From Sclerotinia nivalis (Eukaryota > Ascomycota > Leotiomycetes > Helotiales > Sclerotiniaceae): a stretch of DNA of 64,000 nt. The DNA lies in the NCBI GenBank assembly GCA_029531795.1, contig JAPEIS010000010.1, positions 1,550,001 to 1,614,000 on the forward strand, written 5' to 3'. Below the pieces are notes generated by a model. It ran no database searches. It saw only the letters and a list, made by a program, of their open reading frames with translations, and had not been told where the DNA came from. The position numbers were made by a program, and so were the translations under genes. Below are positions 1 to 11,499 of this stretch, one piece after another (within the stretch, counting starts at the first letter, position 1; each line of letters starts with the position of its first letter).

Positions 1-600
1 AAAACTCAAATAATTGAAGGAGATTAATACAATGGTATTGTTTATTCAGGGTTTGCTATGTATATGATTGATTCAAATATGGATTGGATATTTGATTCAG
101 GAGCTATTCAATATTTTATTGATCAAATCGACAATCTTGAATATGTTTAATATTGGTCGACTCCAAGGAATATAAAGATTGTAAATAATATTTATGTTAA
201 AAGTATTGTGTTTGGGAAAACCAGGATCGACAATTTCGAATTCACAGATGTTTGGTTTGTATTAGAATTCAGAAATACACAACTAATATCTGTCAAATTC
301 CTTATATTGATAAAATGTAAAGTTATCTTTGAAGGAGATTCAATCTCTTATTGGAAATTCGGATAACTTTAATTCATTGCAAAACTTATGTCCGGATTAT
401 ATATAATCAAATAATCATTTCAAATAAATATGACGAATTTTATTTTTCAAGATAACGAAGAAGAAGATCTCGAAGAAACAAATGTAGAATTGGTATATCG
501 ATATTTAGAGTATCTCAATTATAATTAAATGAATAAATTAAAGAAAAGATCTGAAGGATTGAAATTTGTTAAAAGATCCAAAACGAAAAAAAGAAGAATT
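1..600 (+). pseudogene. Copia copy 1: end of gag and retropepsin-like protease
   Basis: The aspartic protease signature DSGA is readable at 93-104 in the context WIFDSGAIQYF, the normal Copia arrangement in which WxxDSGAxxH/YF opens the protease. The gag part upstream is cut by the window edge. In-frame stops follow within about 60 codons, so no functional protease can be made. The equivalent place in copy 2 has lost the motif (DLEV), so copy 1 is the better guide to the original here. Confidence 0.7.
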
Positions 601-1200
601 TGCGGATTATGCTTTTCAGGATGAATGAAAGAGTATTTCAACAAAGAGATAGCTGTTCGTATATTCAAGAAACTTCGATATATACATTATAATCTCTCAG
701 GAATTCTTTTTTTTTCAATAAATAGAAATAGATATTTTCTTCTCATTATAAATGATACTACAAGAATTGATTGGATATATTATACGAAGGATAAAAAGAT
801 TACAATAATGATTCCTGTTTTAATGAATCTTATTAAGGAAATTGAAAACGAAACAAAAGAAAAAGTTGTAATTGTTTATACAGATAATGGAAAAGGCGAA
901 TTTGGTATAGCATTTCAAGACGAATTCAAGAAACTTGGTATACAATTCGAACCTTTTTTTCCAGGAAAGTATTCAATGAACGAAATCGTCGAGAAACAAA
1001 TTCAAAATGTTAATGTTAGATCTAGGAGTTTATTCGATCAGGTAGGTATACTAAATGATCAATGGGAGTTGACGATTCGTTATGCTATTTGATTATACAA
1101 TAGAGCTTCAACGAAAGTTCTATTATTCGGGAAATCAGGATCTTTATTCATAGCGATAATTTCTTTCGAAGTATATTACAGTAGATTACTGGATTTCTCG
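601..1200 (+). pseudogene. Copia copy 1: integrase catalytic core (open 625-1092)
   Basis: The 155-codon open stretch 625-1092 covers the DDE integrase core. One catalytic Asp lies in NDTTRIDW, the second in the near-intact block YTDNGKGEFG, and the Glu follows in the SMNEIVEK stretch. This enzyme joins the cDNA ends to target DNA. The zinc-binding HHCC part upstream is not readable. A matching, more broken copy lies at 27100-27620. Confidence 0.8.
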
Positions 1201-1209
1201 AATCTACAA

Positions 1210-1638
1210 ATGTTTAATTGTAAAGTATTCGTTCTCAATCTTCAATATTCAGGAAAACTAATAAAGAAGTTTGAATTACGAATATTAAAAGGGGATTTTG
1301 TATTTGTTGGAATGAATAGATATTATATTTATTTTCTATTTAGTTTTTTTTTTAAGAAGATAATAAGAATTGCAAATATTGATTTCAATAAATATAGTTT
1401 TCCATTTAAAGAAACTTCAATTGAATCAAAGTTTGGTATAGACAAAGCAACTCTAAGGTTTGATACAGACAGAGCAATTTCAAAGTCTGGTATAGACAAA
1501 GCAATTCTAAGATCTAATATAGATAGAGCAATTTCAAAATCTAATATAAATAAAAGAATTCTAAAAGTTAAGAAGAGAGATTTATTGTCTATAATGAAAA
1601 AGTTTCAACAAAAGAAAAAAAGAAGATCTTTGATATAG
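1210..1638 (+). pseudogene. Copia copy 1: integrase C-terminal/linker segment with 18-residue repeats
   Basis: A 142-codon open frame continuing pol after the integrase core. It opens with the sequence typical of the integrase C-terminal part (a CKVFVLN-type block) and then runs into a low-complexity tail in which an 18-residue unit (SGIDKATLRFDTDRAISK) repeats with a 54-bp period from about 1435 to 1550. The same repeat stands in copy 2 at 27746-28144, so it belonged to the ancestral element. Its function is unknown; in Copia elements this stretch links integrase to reverse transcriptase. Confidence 0.65.
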
Positions 1639-1980
1639 AAGGAGATTTTATAAACAAATGCTAATATAGTTAGAAGTTTATTGAATATTGTTTGCAAATA
1701 CTGTTTGAGAAAGATTTTTAATAATCAAATTGTATAACAAATAAAAGCCTTGAAAGTTGTTACTATTGATGCTGAAAATTCTGTTCAAACTGGTAATCCA
1801 GTAGTATTTTTTGAGGTAATAGAATTTAAAAAGGCTATACGAAAAAACAATGAACAATAATTAAAAGCCATCAAATCTGAATTGATTAATCTTCAGAAGA
1901 ACGATACATTCGAGATTATACAAAGGGAAATGTTGAAAGGCAAGAAACTGATAACTTTCAAATGGATTCTGTAGAACAAA

Positions 1981-3420
1981 ATGAATCAATTCAATAAGAT
2001 AATTAAACGAAAGGCTAGATTCGTTGTGAAAGGATATCTACAAAAGAAAAATATCGATTTCAAAAAAACATTTATAGGAATCGAAAGATATTCTATATTA
2101 AGAACTTTACTCGCTAAAGCTATATCTAAAGATCTAGAAATAGATAATATAAATATAGATATTGTTTTTCTTAATAAGAAACTAATAGATATAAAAATAC
2201 TAATAGAAATTCTACAATTCTTTGAAGAAGTGTTCTTTGAAATCAAAGAAATACTTTAGAAAAATTTTCAAAAAGCTAGAGTTTTCTTCAAGCTCAAAAA
2301 GTCACTTTATAATCTTAAACAAGTTCTGAGAATTTGATAATTAACAATTAAGAAGTTCTTTAAAGAATTAGGTTTATCAGCTTTCTTTGTAGATCCAAAT
2401 CTATTCGTTGACAAAGGTGTTTCTATTCTCTTGTACATCGACGATATATTAATTGTTGGGAAACGAATAGATATCGATAAAATCAAGAAAAGGATTGATA
2501 AACAATAGAAATGTAAAAATTTAAAACCTATTTAGATATTTCTAGGATTTCAGATCGAACGAAATAAAGCAAGACGAACCCTCAAAATTCACAATTCAAA
2601 TTATACGAAAAAGATCCTTTAGTGATTTCAAATCGATGATTCTGTAAAGAAAAATCTATCACTTCCTCCAAGAATAGTTATTTATATAATAGAGATAGAA
2701 GAATTACTCGAAAAGGATAACAAGAATTTATATTTGCAGATCATAGATTCGATGATATATCTAGCAAATTGCAATCGATTTGATATCTCTTTTGCTATAG
2801 GACAATTAGCTAGAGTTATGTAATCATTTGGAGAACAATATTTTGTTTATATAAAACATCTACTTCAATATCTTGCAAATACAATCGATATTGGTTTGGT
2901 ATACTCAGGACGATTACGATAACTATTTTCCGAATATAATGTTTTCATAGATTCTATATGGGGTTCTGAACAATGAAACAAATCAATTCAGGGTGTTGTA
3001 ATTATGAGATATGGAGAAGCAATAGTTTGATCATTTACAAAGCAGAAATCTATTTTTCAAAGTATAATAAAAGTAGAGATCATTATTGTAAACGAAGGAT
3101 CTAAGGAATTAGTATAGATGGAAAAGCTAGTTCAAGATCTAGGGGAAAGATCCTCGATCGAATTATTTATTCCAATATTATATTATAATAACAAAAGCAG
3201 TGTAGATTGGATTAAGGAAAATAAGTTTTATAGCAAAGCAAAATATATTAATATCAGATAACACTACATTAGAGACGATATGATTGATACAAACAGGCTT
3301 AAAATCTTATGGATTGCAGGAATCGATCAAACAGTGGATATTCTTACCAAACAATTCATATACCCCGGCTTTTGTACATATTGCGCTGGTTTAGGGCTCG
3401 ATATTGATGTAGAATAATTA
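1981..3420 (+). pseudogene. Copia copy 1: reverse transcriptase and RNase H
   Basis: The start of the RT domain reads KARFVVKGYLQ, then RYSILRTLLAKA, the usual Copia RT opening. The catalytic motif YIDDILIVG is intact at about 2434-2460, although stops interrupt the frame around it. RNase H follows to about 3400, recognisable from the SKELV.ME block, the DN-equivalent YYNNKSS, and the terminal DQTVDILTKQF block that closes Copia pol. The enzyme pair copied element RNA to DNA. In copy 2 the catalytic motif is changed to YINDILIVG. Confidence 0.85.
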
Positions 3421-3595
3421 GGAGTATTCTTGTATTGTAATATAAGCTTAGGATTATGGATTGTTGAACTTCCATAAAAAGACTAGATAATACGATTATA
3501 ACTGAAGGCTAGAACATTACTACAAGAGTTAACGAAGCTCTATTATACATTTCACATAGTTCTTTAATGATCATCGTTTCTGATTATAGAGAGGA

Positions 3596-3715
3596 TATTA
3601 GAATACATAATACTCGCTAATACTAGCTTCCGCACTAGCACACATATCTCTTCAAACTGTACCATAGAATATTAGTTACACACACAACAATATATACTTG
3701 ATGGCCCTTCCAACA
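3596..3715 (+). repeat. 3' LTR of Copia copy 1 (120 bp)
   Basis: Aligns base for base with the two LTRs of copy 2 (25371-25490 and 30129-30248) and is the same length. A purine-rich tract (agagagga) sits directly before it, as expected for the polypurine tract. The first two bases are TA where an intact LTR has TG, while the outer end keeps CA. The five bases after it are atatt; the matching target duplication would be outside the window. Confidence 0.92.
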
Positions 3716-5258
3716 ATATTTCGTATACTTTATTTTGTAAATATTCCGGTTTTCTATTGAAAGCATCGATTTTAGCGTTTTCTATTCCTTTAATATATGA
3801 AATACAAAAATTGTAGATAATCATAATTTCGGATTATTTGATTTGTCTTCTATTTAATTCCTTCGTTGTAATGAAGTAAACCAGGTTCTTATGATTGATA
3901 TATACCTGCATTATATATTTCGATCTTTTTAAATAAACTCTCCATTCCCTAAACGCCTCGACTATAGTTAGCAGCTCTTTATCGTAAATCTTATAATTCA
4001 ATTCTACTAACGATAATTTACGGAAATAGTAGATTATTAATTGCTATTTCTTATTTACTTTAGGCTAGCTTAATACAACCTTTAAAGCGTAATCTGAAAA
4101 ATCAGTTTCGACTATAATCGATAGTTCCAGATCGAATGATAAAAGTATTGATTCTTTCATGAAAACTTGCTTGAATAATTCAAAAGCTTTCTATATCTTT
4201 TCCGTCTATTGAAACTCTCCCTGATTCTTTTTGATTATTTCTGATATTGGAATTGCTATTTTCGAATAATCTTTAATAAATTTGCAATAAAAGTTAACAA
4301 ACTCTAAAAAGGATTATACTTCTTTAACATTTGTAAACTGATTCTATTCTTGAATAGCCTGTAATTTGTTTGAATTCATCTTGAGTCTTTCTGGAAAGAT
4401 TATATAGTTCAAAAACTCTATTTCTGTAATATAGAATATACATTTGCTAAACTTGCACTAAAGATCTATTTCCTTCAAGTATACTAATATATTGCTAATA
4501 TTCTGAATATATTATTCCAAAGTCTCTGAATAAACCAATATATCATCCAAATAACAAATACAATAAATATCGAGATACTTTCTCAATACATTGTTTACCA
4601 AATGTATATATATTGCTAATGCATTGATTAGCCCAAATAACATAACCTGATACTTGTATAATCCGTATCGTATTCTAAATACAGTTTTCCATTCTTCACT
4701 TTTCTTCATTCTAATTAGATAGAAACTGTTTCGTAAATCAAATTTGGAGAAGATCTTAGTTTTCCTCAATCAATCTCTCAATTCTGTAGCTAATGGAAAT
4801 GGATATCGATCCTTGATTGTTATATCGTTAAATTTATAATAATCTATACATAGTTTTTTAGTTTTATCCTTTTTAGATATATATAATATAGGGCTAACTG
4901 TTTATAAAATGGATTTTCTAATCTATTCTTTCTTTAAACTGTTATCAATATATTCCTTGAACGTTTTCAAGTCTCTTTTCGATATTTAATAAATAGACCC
5001 GAATGAAGGTATCTTTTTTTCTATTAACATTATTTCGTAATCCCACAGTTTGTATTCTGATAAAGTCTTGTAGCCCTTTCGTTCTTCGAAAAGTTTTGTA
5101 TATTTTATATACTTTATTAATATATTCGTCAATGAAGAATCCTGAACTCGATATCCTATATCGATAAGGTTATTTGCTTTCAACTCCCTAAAGTATATAT
5201 TCAGTTTTGTAAATTCGTATATATCTCGATAATTGTAATCATATTGATCGAATATCAA
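3716..5258 (-). pseudogene. Gypsy-V: reverse transcriptase and RNase H (truncated)
   Basis: On the minus strand an RT lead-in (ending SFGSIY, as in PPWGPIY of relatives) is open over 5258-4986. It is followed by a broken block like FCVDYRKLN with RYPFPLATEL, and then an open 85-codon stretch 4769-4512 with SKFDLRNSFYLIRM and the complete active site YLDDILVYS (about 4553-4527). RNase H follows (ETDFSDYALKVVL near 4120). The frame ends near 3740 in a block like the ADALSRRPEY sequence that follows RNase H in Gypsy pol. The downstream integrase is absent because of the Copia insertion. Confidence 0.85.
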
Positions 5259-5660
5259 AGTTCCTCGATTCCAATTAATATTGGGGTTGTACTATATTAA
5301 TCATAGTATACTCAATATAATCTGGTAATTCCCTAATGGAATTATATTAAATTGTATAAATTCGTAATATTTATTTATTTATATTTCCATTGATTTAATC
5401 TCTATTCGTACTATTCTATTTTCAATATCAATTAATTGTCCATCTACTAATTACAATGTATATAGGTGTTTCTTCGTTTGGAATCTTATATCAGCTTTTT
5501 GCGCAGCTTTTTGTGCAATAAAATTTCCGATTGTTTTAAAGTCTATTATAGTTTTGAGCTGGTGTTTATTGATTATAACCTTCAGATTGATCTATCCGCT
5601 ATATCCTATAGCATTTAATTGCCTATTTTGATTCATTCGGTTGGTTTGGTCAATTTGGTT
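5259..5660 (-). pseudogene. Gypsy-V: retropepsin-like protease
   Basis: Minus-strand translation gives a degraded Gypsy protease: a block in the position of the DSGA motif now reads IDFKTIGNFIAQKAAQ, followed by LVDGQLIDIENRIVRIE and the conserved end block LGNYQIILSILWL with YNPNINW, leading directly into RT. The catalytic DSG has been lost, so the domain is inactive. Upstream is an Asn/Gln-rich linker (DQINQIDQTNRMNQNRQ). Confidence 0.7.
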
Positions 5661-6359
5661 AATTTGATCAATTAAACGATTTAATTGACCGGATAAAGAA
5701 ATATTCCAATAATCTTCTTCTTTATTATTTGTGATTGTTTGACCAATTGAAATCTCGTCGTCGAGTATGTTTTTCCATTTGGTGGTTAAAGGTAATCCTT
5801 ATATAACCCGGAGAAAATATCCTATTGTCTAAAGAAATTATATGATTTGGATTTATATTAAATATTCATCCCTTATCTTTCGTACTAGATATATCTTGTA
5901 TATAAAATGATTAATATTGTAATAGAAATAAATGATTTCTTATATTTCTCTTTGTTCTAACATTTTCATATAATGATATAAGGTTTTTTCGATAAAAAAG
6001 AAATTAATCGTAACTCTATATCATAAGATTCTATATTTGTCGATGATTTTTGTTTTATAAGTTTCTCCTTTTATAGTATCCTTTATATTTAAATCATTGC
6101 TATAAGTTTCTTCATTTGTTTCTCCAAATTTCCAAATTCGACGATTCCATTCGTCGATATACTGTATAGTCCAAAGTTCCCCTGAACTTGATTTTCGATC
6201 GATCTACAAAATTGACTTTTCTTCTGAATCTTTTGATTCTTCGAATTGATTATCCTCCAATTGTTCTTTAAAATTTAAGTCCATGCAATTTAGAATGTAT
6301 AACTGGGATACGAATATCGTATTGAATTGCTTCTTATTCTTCCAAAGTTTCTTATTTCG

Positions 6360-7240
6360 ATTGAAGTTTCTTTATTTCTTCTGGCGATGAATTACGGCCC
6401 TATATTCTGGTTACCTGTATTCGAAGTATAACTTTTTATTTCTATACCTATCCATTTCTTCTTTGAATAGCTTTCTTTGAATAATAATATCCAACTCCAT
6501 CAGATCTTTATAGCTTTCATTCCTAGTTTGATATCGTTTTCCTTCGTTTCGTTTATAATTCTGATCTGAATAGTTTTGGAATTTCTTGTTTCGCTGATAT
6601 TCGTAAAGCCGATTATTGATCTTGATTACGAGTTCTATTATTTCATTGATATTTATAAATTCAATACCTTTTGCAAATTCCAACTTTATATAATCCTTAA
6701 AGCTATAATGGAAATGATTTAGCAAAGTCTACTGATCCTATCCGGTTTGATTAGTATATCGTTTGAATTCCATAATATAATTGATCGTTACTCTAATTTG
6801 TTTTAAAGCGAATAAGTTTCGTTCAATTATTTTGATTTTATCGATATCCCTAAATACTTATCCGATTTCTCTTTTGAATTCTACGAAGCTTTCGAAAATG
6901 ATTCATATAATTATTATACAATAATCTTTAGACTTGATAAAATAATCTTTGAAATAAAATTGAATCCATTTGGTTATTTCTTTACGAAAATAAAAGGAAA
7001 TATATAGACTATAATTATTAGGAATCACAAATTTAGTAATATTGAATTTAAAATACATTTCGATTTGAAATAAAAAGATTTCGAGTTCCCTTCGATTGCT
7101 ATAATATTTATTGGATACTATTACTCGTAAAGTTTCCGTAATCTGCACTGAAACGAAATCGACATCTGATAGCTCGATATCGTTATCGTTGTCGTCGTTA
7201 TTGTTATTGTTCGAAGGAATATTAGTAATAGGATCTTACA
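6360..7240 (-). pseudogene. Gypsy-V: gag with degraded zinc knuckle
   Basis: Two open stretches, 7148-6903 and 6725-6411, carry the capsid-like part of gag (RRELEIFLFQIEMYFKFN and ITKWIQFYFKDYF, a pattern common in fungal Gypsy gag) and its C-terminal portion. Near 6420-6370 the translation LYFEYR.PEYRAVIH occupies the place of a CxxCxxxGHxxxxC nucleocapsid knuckle whose Cys codons became Tyr, a typical RIP result. Gag forms the particle that packages element RNA. Confidence 0.7.
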
Positions 7241-7299
7241 AAGATATAGCGAAATGAAATATACCAAATCAATATTTGAACTAATAAAAATACTCAAAA

Positions 7300-7742
7300 T
7301 ATTACATCATTACAATCCTTTATTACTAAGAAGTAATCAAAGGGCTTATAAAAAGGCTATAATAGTTTCTACTAAAGATCAAACAAGGATTTAATAAAAA
7401 TAAAGATATAACGATTGTATTATATAATAACTATAATATTTAAACTAATGATTATTCTTGAATACAAAACTCTACAAATAAAGGAATCCATTCTATTTAT
7501 ATAAACCTTTATACCCAGGAGACCTAAGAGCCTTCAAAGCTCCAATGCTCTAAGAGCATTAGAAGCCTTCAAAACTCCAATGCTCCCAAAACGTTGAGAG
7601 CCTTCGAAGCTCCAATGCTCTAGAAGCATTGGGAGCCTTTGAAACTCCAATACTCTATCACATAATCTGATACTAATATGGCCTGTGCTCGTTTGTTCCT
7701 ACGATTACCTTAATCTTATACTAATTCGATCAAATCATAACA
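7300..7742 (-). repeat. 5' LTR of Gypsy-V (about 443 bp)
   Basis: On the minus strand it begins TGTTATGATTTG at 7742 and ends near 7300 just before the gag leader. It contains a promoter-like TATA stretch (GGTATAAAGGTTTATATAAA, near 7515-7495) downstream of four 35-bp tandem repeats, the usual U3 layout. The partner LTR is not in the window, so the inner boundary at 7300 rests on the terminal dinucleotide and the start of the internal region, and could be off by some bases. Confidence 0.65.
7528..7668 (-). repeat. Four 35-bp tandem repeats in the Gypsy-V U3
   Basis: The block gccttcaaagctccaatgct recurs at 7530, 7565, 7600 and 7635, spaced exactly 35 bp apart, each followed by a small hairpin-like stretch (gctctaagagc and variants). 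In an LTR U3 just upstream of the TATA stretch such repeats usually act as transcription factor sites. That role is inferred. Confidence 0.85.
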
Positions 7743-8379
7743 TGTATTTACACGATCGGTTATTGTAAGATCCGTGATCGTAACATTAGACCATTTTCAA
7801 AATCTTTTTCAAAACTCCGAATAACCTCATTTTTCATTCAACAACGATCTTTACAATATCTCAACTCTTTTTCATATGCCATTTGTATTATTATTAATCT
7901 CCTTTTTCAAAATCTTACCTCAAATTTATCATTTTCGAATTCGAATTGATTTAAATTTTATACTATTATTACGAAAACTCAAAATAGCTTTAATTTTTTA
8001 TATTTATTATTATTATCTATTCGAATTCTATTATCCACTCTTTTCCTTATTCGAATCCGATCTATTTTCTCTTTATTCAACCAACCAGAAAGACCGAAAT
8101 TTATTGTAATTTCGGTATATGTATCATCCTGAAACCTTTCGATTCATTTCGATTCATTTCGTTTAATTTTCTATTTGAAAATCTTCGAAAATGCTATTTC
8201 CGTTATTATACTATAATCAATCTATTTTCAGGTATATTTTGAGTATATTTTCGCTACGAAAATCTGGTTCGAAGATCATTCTCTGTATTATATTGCAATC
8301 TATTTTGATTTACCTTTGGTGAAGTATCACTAGGTAGTGAATCTTCTTCGAATTGTATTATTTTTGGTGGAATTTCGAT

Positions 8380-9780
8380 TACTTTGCTTCAATCTTTTCA
8401 AATTTTCGTATTATTATATTATATTCAATTTTTACGATTAATGCGATCTCTTTATTCTAACAACTTTTCGAATCTCTTTGGAAAAAATTTCGAAACATTA
8501 TATTCATTTTGTATTATATATCATCAACCTCATTATCGATCACTATTATCAAAATATACAACCTCCCTTTTTCAAAAACCTTATTCTTTCAACTCTTTCT
8601 CTTCTTTATCGTATATATTATACAATTATACACTACGAAACTATAGCTACAGCTAGCTCTCTTGTTACTACAGGCGAGTTTAAGCTCATAGAACAAGCTT
8701 ACAAGGTTTTGAGAAAGAAATACAATTCCATTATTAGTTCTAACGAAAAAAGAAAGTTATTCAAAACATTATAAACCTCGACAAACTTTACAATAGGGAT
8801 ATAAAGTACAACAATTCCAATAATAACATTCAATATAAATTTATCATTTTCTATAATCAATATAATAAAATCAATTTATCCTTTTTCTATTACAATTTAA
8901 TCTTTTCTATAATATTATAAAACGAAATATTAAATTTCTACTTTATTATTATTAATCTTTATAAATTATCTTTTGATAAAAGTATACACCACATATATAA
9001 TTATTTCGAAGATCAAGAATATCAACAAACAACTTTTACCAAATAAATATTTATTATATTAACTTCGGTTCAAAAGAATAACCCTATTACTACTATTCTT
9101 GAATACTTCGAAAAACTAATCAATACACTTCGGAATCTTCGATTCAATCTTTCTATTGATTAACAAAATAAATCTTCTATATTATTGAAGATCATTATTG
9201 CTTGTTATTTTTACTCTATATGTAAACTAGTTTACTCTGACCCTGCTTTAATATATACAGATCAAATCAGCAAAATACATTCTAGCATTATAATCCACGA
9301 TCTTTTATTCAATAATAACAATCCATAATTATAACTTCAGGAAAAACCTTTCTCCAAATTCAATCTTTTTCAAAAGAAAATATACTATATAAATCGAACT
9401 TACAAAAACAATCAAAAAATTCTACCTCGTCTTTTAAATTCTAATACAAAATTCCAAGGCAAAAAATATTGTAGATACTATATTTATAAAAAAGAAGATT
9501 ATTAATCAATTAATTATTTCATCGAAAAACAAAAGAAAGCTAAACAACGTTATTGAGAATTCGTTAGAGTCAAACAATCTAAATACGTTTCTACCTTCAA
9601 ACATTTATATCGCCAATATATTATAGACGAATATAATACAATTATTCCTTCGGATAAATAATTTATTCTTCTTATAAAGGAATATAAAAACTCTCTACAA
9701 AAGAACCCCCAAAAGGAATTAAGCGATGATTCTGATCTCGAAGGATTTTTCAACGAATTCACCTTTTTAGAGACTCAAAA
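8380..9780 (+). pseudogene. Copia-A: gag with C-terminal zinc-knuckle relic
   Basis: Degraded gag recognised by alignment to the better preserved Copia-B copy (54900-55498 plus 62249-63560). The N-terminal half is partly open (8478-8774). The zinc-binding stretch near 9440-9540 reads KKYCRYYIYKKEDY with a following FIEKQKKA, equivalent to CYICKKENC with SIEEQKEA in Copia-B. An internal deletion near 8755 removes the middle of gag, so this copy was broken by deletion as well as by RIP. Confidence 0.65.
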
Positions 9781-9820
9781 AACTGTTATCGAGTTCTGTA
9801 ACAATACTATTACTCATTTT

Positions 9821-10237
9821 TTGAGAACTACAACTCCATTATTGATTCAAACCTTCTTCAACTATTGTTATTCAAATAAAGAATTCATCGGTATTATAAT
9901 TGACTCAGGAGCTTCAATCAAATCTACCGCCGGTATATATCAAATTGAAGTTCTACAGAAACTCATCAATATCACAATTATATCAAACCCTAACCCTAAT
10001 ACTAATTTCGTCTTTGGAATTGGTAATACTAATTCAAAGAGAATTATAACACTTGATATACCTATTAATAACATTACTTTTTATATTATGAATATTTATA
10101 CCCTATTCCTTTTATCACTTACAGATATAAATCGACTTTATATAATCTTTGATAATCTTGACAATATTGTTATAAACTCTAAAGGAAATTATATTTGTTC
10201 TATAATTAGAAAATTTAACTATACATTTCTTTTATAG
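9821..10237 (+). pseudogene. Copia-A: aspartic protease (138 codons open)
   Basis: Contains an intact retropepsin motif (IIIDSGASIKSTAG, about residues 25-38) followed by a FGIGNTNSKRIITLD strand and a LLSLTDINRL block. Both are hallmarks of one lineage of fungal Copia polyproteins, known from established family patterns. As part of the polyprotein it would cut gag-pol. The ATG chosen by the frame is probably not a real start, since the domain lies inside the gag-pol frame. Confidence 0.85.
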
Positions 10238-10309
10238 AATATTACTTCTTCTCTCAATCCAATAAAAGTATACCCCTCTATTCCATTCTTTTATTTTACT
10301 GATATAAAA

Positions 10310-11290
10310 TTTCAAAGATTATATTATCAATTTGATCATCTTTCTATAAAGAAACTATATAATATCCTGAAATGTATTAGCTATAACAAATATATTGAAA
10401 AAGAATTTCATAAGCTCAATAAATTTTATCATTTTTATCAAAAACATAGTAAATCTCCAAAACGATTCAAATTTATTTTATATAACAATATCTAATTCAA
10501 TTTTACAATTTATATTAACATTATATATCTAAACAGAAAACCAATTCTATATATTATCGATCAAACAATACATTTCCAAATTGTACGATTTCTATCTAAT
10601 ATTTTAGCAATTACAACTTAAAATGCTCTTAGAGAATATTAGATCAATATCTACATCGGATCTTCAGATTATCTAATTCACAATACTGGAAAGAATTTCG
10701 TTGAAAAAGAGTTTGTAGATCGAGCTTTATTCATAAATACTATAACAAAATCAATTCCTATTGAATCTCATTAATCAATTAGCATTATTGAACAATACTA
10801 TATATCTCTTTGTTATATATACAAAATCATTATTGAAGAAATAATTCAAGAATCTAATGTTATACAGGATATATATCTCCAAATGATTATGAAAATTATA
10901 AATGATTTAATTGATCTAAATGGTTTAGTTTTTATATTACTTATATTTGGAATATATCCTAGAATTTCTAATCTAGATTTTTCAAATCTTATTCTTTTGT
11001 AATGAGCTACAATTATTGAAAAAGCTATACAAAAGATTCACAAACTTTGTATACAAAGATAGATTAACAATATCTTAAATCAACGAAATAATTCTTCAAC
11101 ATATTATATTCACAATCTCCCTATCAATTTTGATGTTTTGGTATAACGAAAGGCTACTGCTTCAAAGAAAAACAAATGAAAAGATCCATTTCCCTTTCTC
11201 GGAATTAATAGCGAAATCTGTAGAATTCAACTTTTTAACAGAATTACTAAATTCAAAAGTATTATTATAAAACCATACTATTCCAAACCG
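10310..11290 (+). pseudogene. Copia-A: GAG-pre-integrase zinc domain and integrase
   Basis: Broken by several stops but readable: an H-H-type block (FDHLSIKKLYNILK) with a following YHFYQKHSKSPKRFKF, then a core with IIDQTIHFQIVRFL, GKNFVEKEFV and an IIEQYY Glu motif, and finally an SH3-like end with FKSIIIKPY. This order matches the integrase of the fungal Copia lineage named for its protease. No long ORF remains. Confidence 0.75.
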
Positions 11291-11499
11291 GAAAAAACAA
11301 CAAACCTATCTGATAATCTTCATAAGGAAATTAATTTTCTTGACAACCTAGAATCAATCAATTAAAATCCAGATTCACCAAATCCAGTACAAAAGTATAA
11401 TAAAAATACAATTGTTTGTACAATAGCACCCCCTACATCTGTTATCACCCGTTCTGTTAATTACACTATATAACATCCTTTAGATCGAATTGAAATCTC

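Larger units (their letters stand above)
1..3715 (+). mobile_element. Ty1/Copia LTR retrotransposon, copy 1, RIP-degraded, 5' end outside window
   Basis: Collinear with copy 2 at 25371-30248: position 1 here matches about 26537 there and both end in the same 120-bp LTR. The domain order protease, integrase, reverse transcriptase, RNase H is that of Copia (Pseudoviridae) elements. Reading frames are broken mostly where Gln or Trp codons became stops, as RIP does. The element ends at 3715 and the sequence beyond is the RNase H end of a minus-strand Gypsy element, so this copy inserted into that element. Confidence 0.9.
3716..7742 (-). mobile_element. Gypsy-V: Ty3/Gypsy LTR retrotransposon, minus strand, 3' end cut off by Copia copy 1
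   Basis: Read on the minus strand the order is LTR (7742-7300), gag (to about 6360), protease, reverse transcriptase, RNase H, breaking off at 3716 exactly where Copia copy 1 ends. Protease before RT and a YLDDILVYS active site place it in Ty3/Gypsy. Integrase and the 3' LTR should lie left of the window. Codons are RIP-mutated throughout. It appears to have entered Copia-A near that element's 5' LTR. Confidence 0.85.

Noticed and set aside
7528..7668. Regularly spaced repeats, CRISPR-like at first sight
   Set aside because: The units are directly tandem without variable spacers, lie in a retrotransposon U3 and the genome is fungal.
7743..7785. acacgatcgg...ccgtgatcgt as a functional hairpin
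   Set aside because: It is imperfect and sits where remnants of the Copia-A LTR end are expected, so chance or LTR origin is more likely.
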